In this document: piece after piece, positions 60,244 to 64,000 of the stretch
Layout of the letters: each line of letters begins with the position of its first letter
Numbering within the stretch: the first letter of the stretch is position 1
NCBI RefSeq assembly: GCF_040712315.1
Contig: NC_134015.1
Coordinates: forward strand, 2,454,445-2,518,444
DNA length: 64,000 bases
Direction of reading: 5' to 3'
From: Castanea sativa
Taxonomy: Eukaryota > Streptophyta > Magnoliopsida > Fagales > Fagaceae
Program-made: the position numbers and the translations under genes
The notes under the pieces: model-generated
The model's input: only the letters and a program-made list of their open reading frames with translations
Databases searched by the model: none
What the model was told of the DNA's origin: nothing

Positions 60244-62800
60244 CTGTTCTTTACAGCGCTCAACTTGGAGGCAAGTGTGACCTCTTGCCTGCTTCAAAAT
60301 AGCATATGCATGTGAGGCACGATTGTGCTTAAGTATTTGAGATCCCACTGATAGGTATTGCATTTCTTCATTGTTTATAGATATTGCTGTGATCACATCC
60401 CCGACTAGAACTCTTCCAGTGCTTTCAATCCCCCCTGAGTGCCCTACTTTGGTAGAGAGTTTGGACACCACTAGTTCTGAAATCATGTTAGCAATCAGTA
60501 ATTGTTGGAATAAGCTACTTCGGTTAAATTCTTGAATCAGTTCCAGCTGCATATATAGAGTTTACTCTGACAGGTTATTGATATTCTCATGGAACAATTT
60601 CTTTACCTGTCTCTCTTCTTGTCTATGCGTTGACTGTGCTATGGTATTTGGATGGCGTTTTAAGGGACAACCCAATCCTAGGCTCACTTTCCACCCAGTA
60701 GGTGTGCTTCGCATCATCTCCATTAACAATTCTCATTATATCTTTGTAGTGATCTGATGCTCTGTAGCACTCTACTAGCTCTTCTAGTGTTAAGGGTGTT
60801 GCTCCAGGTACAATATATTGAGAACCGTCTCCAGCTGCAATATCTTCAAGAAACTCACTGGACTCCACATATGATGGTTTTATGTATCTGAACAATTAAC
60901 AAGTGTTACTGCTTTCTAATGTTATGTTGAACACAGTTACTTATAAAGAAGTGTGTGCACATATTAGCTTGGCTGTGACTACTTCCATGCTACTGTATAC
61001 TAACCCGAGTTTGGCAAAGTAAGGAATGGTATCTTGACGGGGGCCCTGGAACAAAACGTGTCCATCAGTGAGCAATATAATTCTATCGAAAAGATCGAAC
61101 ACTTCCTGAGAGAGTTGTGTCAGTGACATGATTGCTGAAGATTGCTGAATCCTGCTAATAGTTCTTATGGTGTCAACTAGGTCATACGTAGCTGCTAGAT
61201 CACACCCAGAAAATGGTTGGTCATAAATCATAACAAAATATGTTCCAAGTGCTAACTCAGCCGTAGTGAGCTTTTGGCGATCAGCATCGGATATTGCCTC
61301 TCCAGTGAGGTTGTTTTCTATATGTTTCAAACTTAAGATTTCTAACACATATTCCAAAAATGGATCCTGTCCCTCTACTAGTGCATGTGCAAAGAGCTTT
61401 CTCATCTGAGGAGTGAAGTTCTCTGGCTGAAGCCCTTGAGTGCAGTCCCTAGCAAACTCAAGCGTCTCTCGAACTGTTAAAAATGGGCCGTGTCTGCAAT
61501 TTTACAAGTAAGAGAAAGTGAATATGCCAACTAGTAATCTTTAATTTAATTATTGTGAAGTTAGTAAATTTGTGTGCACATAATTATGGATCTATGTTAA
61601 CACATTTAGATGTCGGATGATGCTTATTCGAAAACTATGAAGTCAAATGACTACTTTGTGTGTTCATTCATGGTTGCTCTAATAAGATATTTAATTTGTC
61701 AATTCTAATTAAATTTTGATTAATACTGGTGTTTGGATGCCCATATGGTATGATAAATGTATACATGTTCCAAAATTTGGTCATTGTGTGCTTACATATT
61801 AAGCTGGTTGCTAATATATGCAATGAGTCTACTGAGACGAATGTCAGAGGCATATTTGTTGTTGTACATGACTGCACCTTCCACTATTGAGTTCTTATTT
61901 CCACTGGCTCTACCTGCCAGAATTTCTAGGAGAGTACTCTTGCCACTGCCTGTAAGATTAATTAATGGATAAGTTCAGTAGCAGCGAAATGTCTAATCAT
62001 ATAAGGGCTATTGTACTGCAGGTGAATGAAGAAAGATGTATTTATTGTAGCATAAAAAAGTCAAGCAAATATGCGTTAGAAATTACATCAAATGGTCCAA
62101 TTGTGAAATCTTAGAATTCAATTACGATACAAGTAATCTTTTTTTGGCATTTTGGAATAAGCCTAATGGAAATTCTGAATATGAAGGCATATAAAATACA
62201 TACATATGAAAATAAATCTTAATTTATAGGGCTACTTGTTTGTAGATAGAAAGTTTCAGGATGCAGTTTCAAAGAGTTTTAGGTTGCAGGGATTTCTTTC
62301 TCTAATATGGTGCTGCTAACTTCGTGTAATTCCTAAGAGATGAGAGCATAATTTTCTTTTTGACATTACTGGTGCAACTTGTTTTTTCATTGAGAAAGAC
62401 TAATCTAAAGCTTAAATTTTAATCTGGGCACTTAATAAAGAGGATTTCTCACTTTTTTCTCTCATTAAGTGCAAAAGAATTTCATCTCACATGGCTTCAT
62501 CCTTTATGAAGTTCTTGAGCACAACTTGCAATTGATCTCAACATTTTACAAATTAGTGTCCTGCTCAGTATATAGCTTTAGTTCCAATTCTTTTTATTTG
62601 TGCTTAGGAGTAATATATGTTCTGGCCAATAGATCTTAATTATTAAATTTTAGATTGTATTTATGTTTCTACCTGGAGGCCCTAGTAGGAGGGTCATGGA
62701 TCCAACAAAACAACCCACCGGTTGTTTCCAAATGTTTCATATGAACCCATTGTTGGGTATCTCAAACTTCCTTCTGTACTTTAAGTCTGAAAAGCGGACT
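60244..62800 (-). pseudogene. ABCG/PDR-type ABC transporter ATP-binding domain, disrupted and partial
   Basis: Minus-strand exons with matching GT-AG junctions: about 62800-62673, 61949-61796, 61493-61005, 60887-60607 and 60546-60244. The first four splice in frame into a PDR-like nucleotide-binding domain: 'MTLLLGPPGSGKSTLLE' (Walker A, split by an intron), 'LTVRETLEFARDC', 'LTTAELALG' after a degenerate signature (ISDADRQ in place of VSGGQ), 'MIYDQPFSGCDL' (Walker B with Gln where the catalytic Glu normally is), 'FDLFDRIILL' and 'LFQGPR'. The last exon encodes 'VGDVITAISINNEEM' and 'LKQARGHTCLQVER', possibly PDZ-like. In-frame stops are TGA at 62737-62739 and TAG at 60623-60625, and the last two exons do not join in frame. 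Membrane-domain exons are missing. Probably a pseudogene cut by the cassette. Expression of an altered form cannot be excluded. Confidence 0.75.
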
Positions 62801-63313
62801 ACTTGCACAATTTTCCAATCCATTGAAGTTGCATGATAATTGGGCCTTATAGATGTATCAGGTTTAGAGTTAATTGGCACCAAGGAATAGCATAGTCTCT
62901 TGTACGAGATAAAGTTTAGCACTCAATAATTATCTCATGTATTGGCTATATACATTCTTCCTCTTACAGTGTGTGAATTCTACAATTGTCATGCAGTGAG
63001 AAGAAAGATGCATATATATGATATATGCAATAAGTTCTCCTCAGCATTGGTTGCTTGAATTATAAACATATGGGCTGTTAAATGATAGAAGACCTGAACT
63101 CCACAAAAGTTGTATGTTGGATGAGTTTCAAATATATGATCTTTCAACTAAAATCACTTGGGTGTGTTTGGTTTAAAGAATCTAAACAAGATTCTTACCT
63201 TTTTAGGAATTTAATGAGTATCATGTTTTGTTTGCTAATTATGTTATGCATTCGAGAACCATTGATATATGCAATAGACAAAAAAAAAAAAAAAAAATAT
63301 CCCTAGAGTGTAG
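62801..63313. other. Spacer upstream of the ABCG relic
   Basis: No further ABCG exon was recognised, so the 5' end of that gene lies further upstream or is lost. It includes an A run near 63280. Short ORFs here have no recognised product. Confidence 0.4.
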
Positions 63314-63446
63314 TTGATATGGCACTATGCACAAATAAAAGCAAGCCACCTAATATAAAATTTGACATTTTCACATGACTCTTTTAGTTTGTGTCAAATT
63401 TTTGTATTAGGTGGTTTATTTTTATTGGTGTGGGATATTATGTCAA
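63314..63446. mobile_element. Hairpin MITE-like element
   Basis: Two arms of about 50 bp, beginning 'ttgatatggcac' and ending 'atattatgtcaa', are imperfect inverted repeats. The inner parts are 'ccacctaatataaaattt' and 'aaatttttgtattaggtgg', with a short loop between. Non-coding. Confidence 0.55.
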
Positions 63447-63631
63447 CTTTATTATGAGAGTGCATAATAATTACTCAGCATCCATCAGAGACCACTATAA
63501 CAAAACCCTTGGTGTATATCATCATTTTAGCATTTCTTCCTTTTCCTTTTTAGAAAATCCCATCTAAACTCTCAAGAGTGTATTCCCAACTATCAAATTA
63601 TCCCTTCTCCTTTAAAAAAGAAAAACTATCA

Positions 63632-63635
<4 letters not shown>

Positions 63636-63690
<55 letters not shown>

Positions 63691-63712
63691 GTGTGTGTGC
63701 GCGCGCGCGCAC
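63636..63712. repeat. Compound (TA)n-(GT)n-(GC)n microsatellite
   Basis: About 50 bp of TA, then GTGTGTGTGC and an alternating GC run. ORFs with Ile-Tyr runs across it are artefacts of the repeat. Confidence 0.95.
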
Positions 63713-63757
63713 GGTCTAACCATGTTCTGCCTAATCTATCCAACAATCTTCTCTATT

Positions 63758-64000
63758 CACTACAAAAAAAATGTCTATTAGCGACCAAGAATTTTCGACG
63801 GACCCAAAAAGCCCTCTCAAGAAATATTATTTGTGATGGCAAAATAAAACCCTCGCAAATACTTGGTAAAATATGAAATATTTGTGACCAACAAAAAAAG
63901 CTGTCGCAATTATGTCTTATAGCTGTCACAAATACTAATATTTTGGAGGGAAATTTTCCCTCCATATTATTTGCTAGGGACAATTAAAAAACTCTCCCAA
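63758..64000. mobile_element. CACTA (En/Spm-type) transposon end, running off the window
   Basis: Starts with CACTACAAAAAAAATG, the terminal motif of plant CACTA elements. Short related subterminal motifs follow in both orientations ('gcgacc', 'gtgacc', 'gtcgcaa', 'gtcacaaa'), as is usual in these elements. ATT at 63755-63757 would be the 3-bp target copy. The rest lies outside the window, so neither the other end nor a transposase can be checked. Confidence 0.6.

Overview
The window is nuclear DNA of a flowering plant, most likely a woody eudicot. The signs are AT-rich intergenic DNA full of microsatellites, plant CC-NBS-LRR (CNL) immune-receptor genes, plant polygalacturonase and ABCG exons with GT-AG introns, and plant-type transposons (Tourist-like, Helitron-like, CACTA, tRNA-derived SINE, probable solo LTR). 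A Fagales origin is a guess from the RGA-like look of the CNLs and is not shown by the sequence.

The dominant feature is a direct triplication of a cassette. Unit A is 1-23167, unit B 23168-38978 and unit C 38979-59640. Each unit runs in the same order: a short gene-like relic block; a CNL gene on the + strand; about 2 kb of AT-rich spacer; two degenerate polygalacturonase (GH28) pseudogenes in tandem (A and C only); a duplicate of the GH28 5' region; a Tourist-like element; an array of ~535-bp tandem repeats split by a Helitron-like element; a 70-codon small ORF behind a plausible plant leader; a ~1.1-kb element with Tourist-like ends; a probable solo LTR; and a SINE. Unit C breaks off inside the ~1.1-kb element.

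CNL-A (1718-4549) and CNL-C (40642-43617) are open across all CC, NB-ARC and LRR motifs. CNL-B (24867-27785) has three in-frame nonsense codons and a changed P-loop but no frameshift. A truncated 5' CNL fragment with its own start codon lies upstream of the intact CNLs A and C and is missing from B. Unit B has also lost the GH28 block and most of the satellite, with unrelated DNA at each of those junctions, and carries a transposon-like insertion in the CNL upstream region.

After 59640 the sequence is unique. On the minus strand at about 60244-62800 are five exons of an ABCG/PDR-type ATP-binding-cassette gene, with clean splice junctions but two in-frame stops, unusual catalytic motifs and no transmembrane-domain exons before the cassette junction. 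The window closes with a hairpin MITE-like element, a long microsatellite and a CACTA-type terminus that runs off the end.

The only genes likely to be functional are CNL-A and CNL-C, possibly with the 70-codon ORFs. I saw no tRNA or rRNA gene and no CRISPR array.
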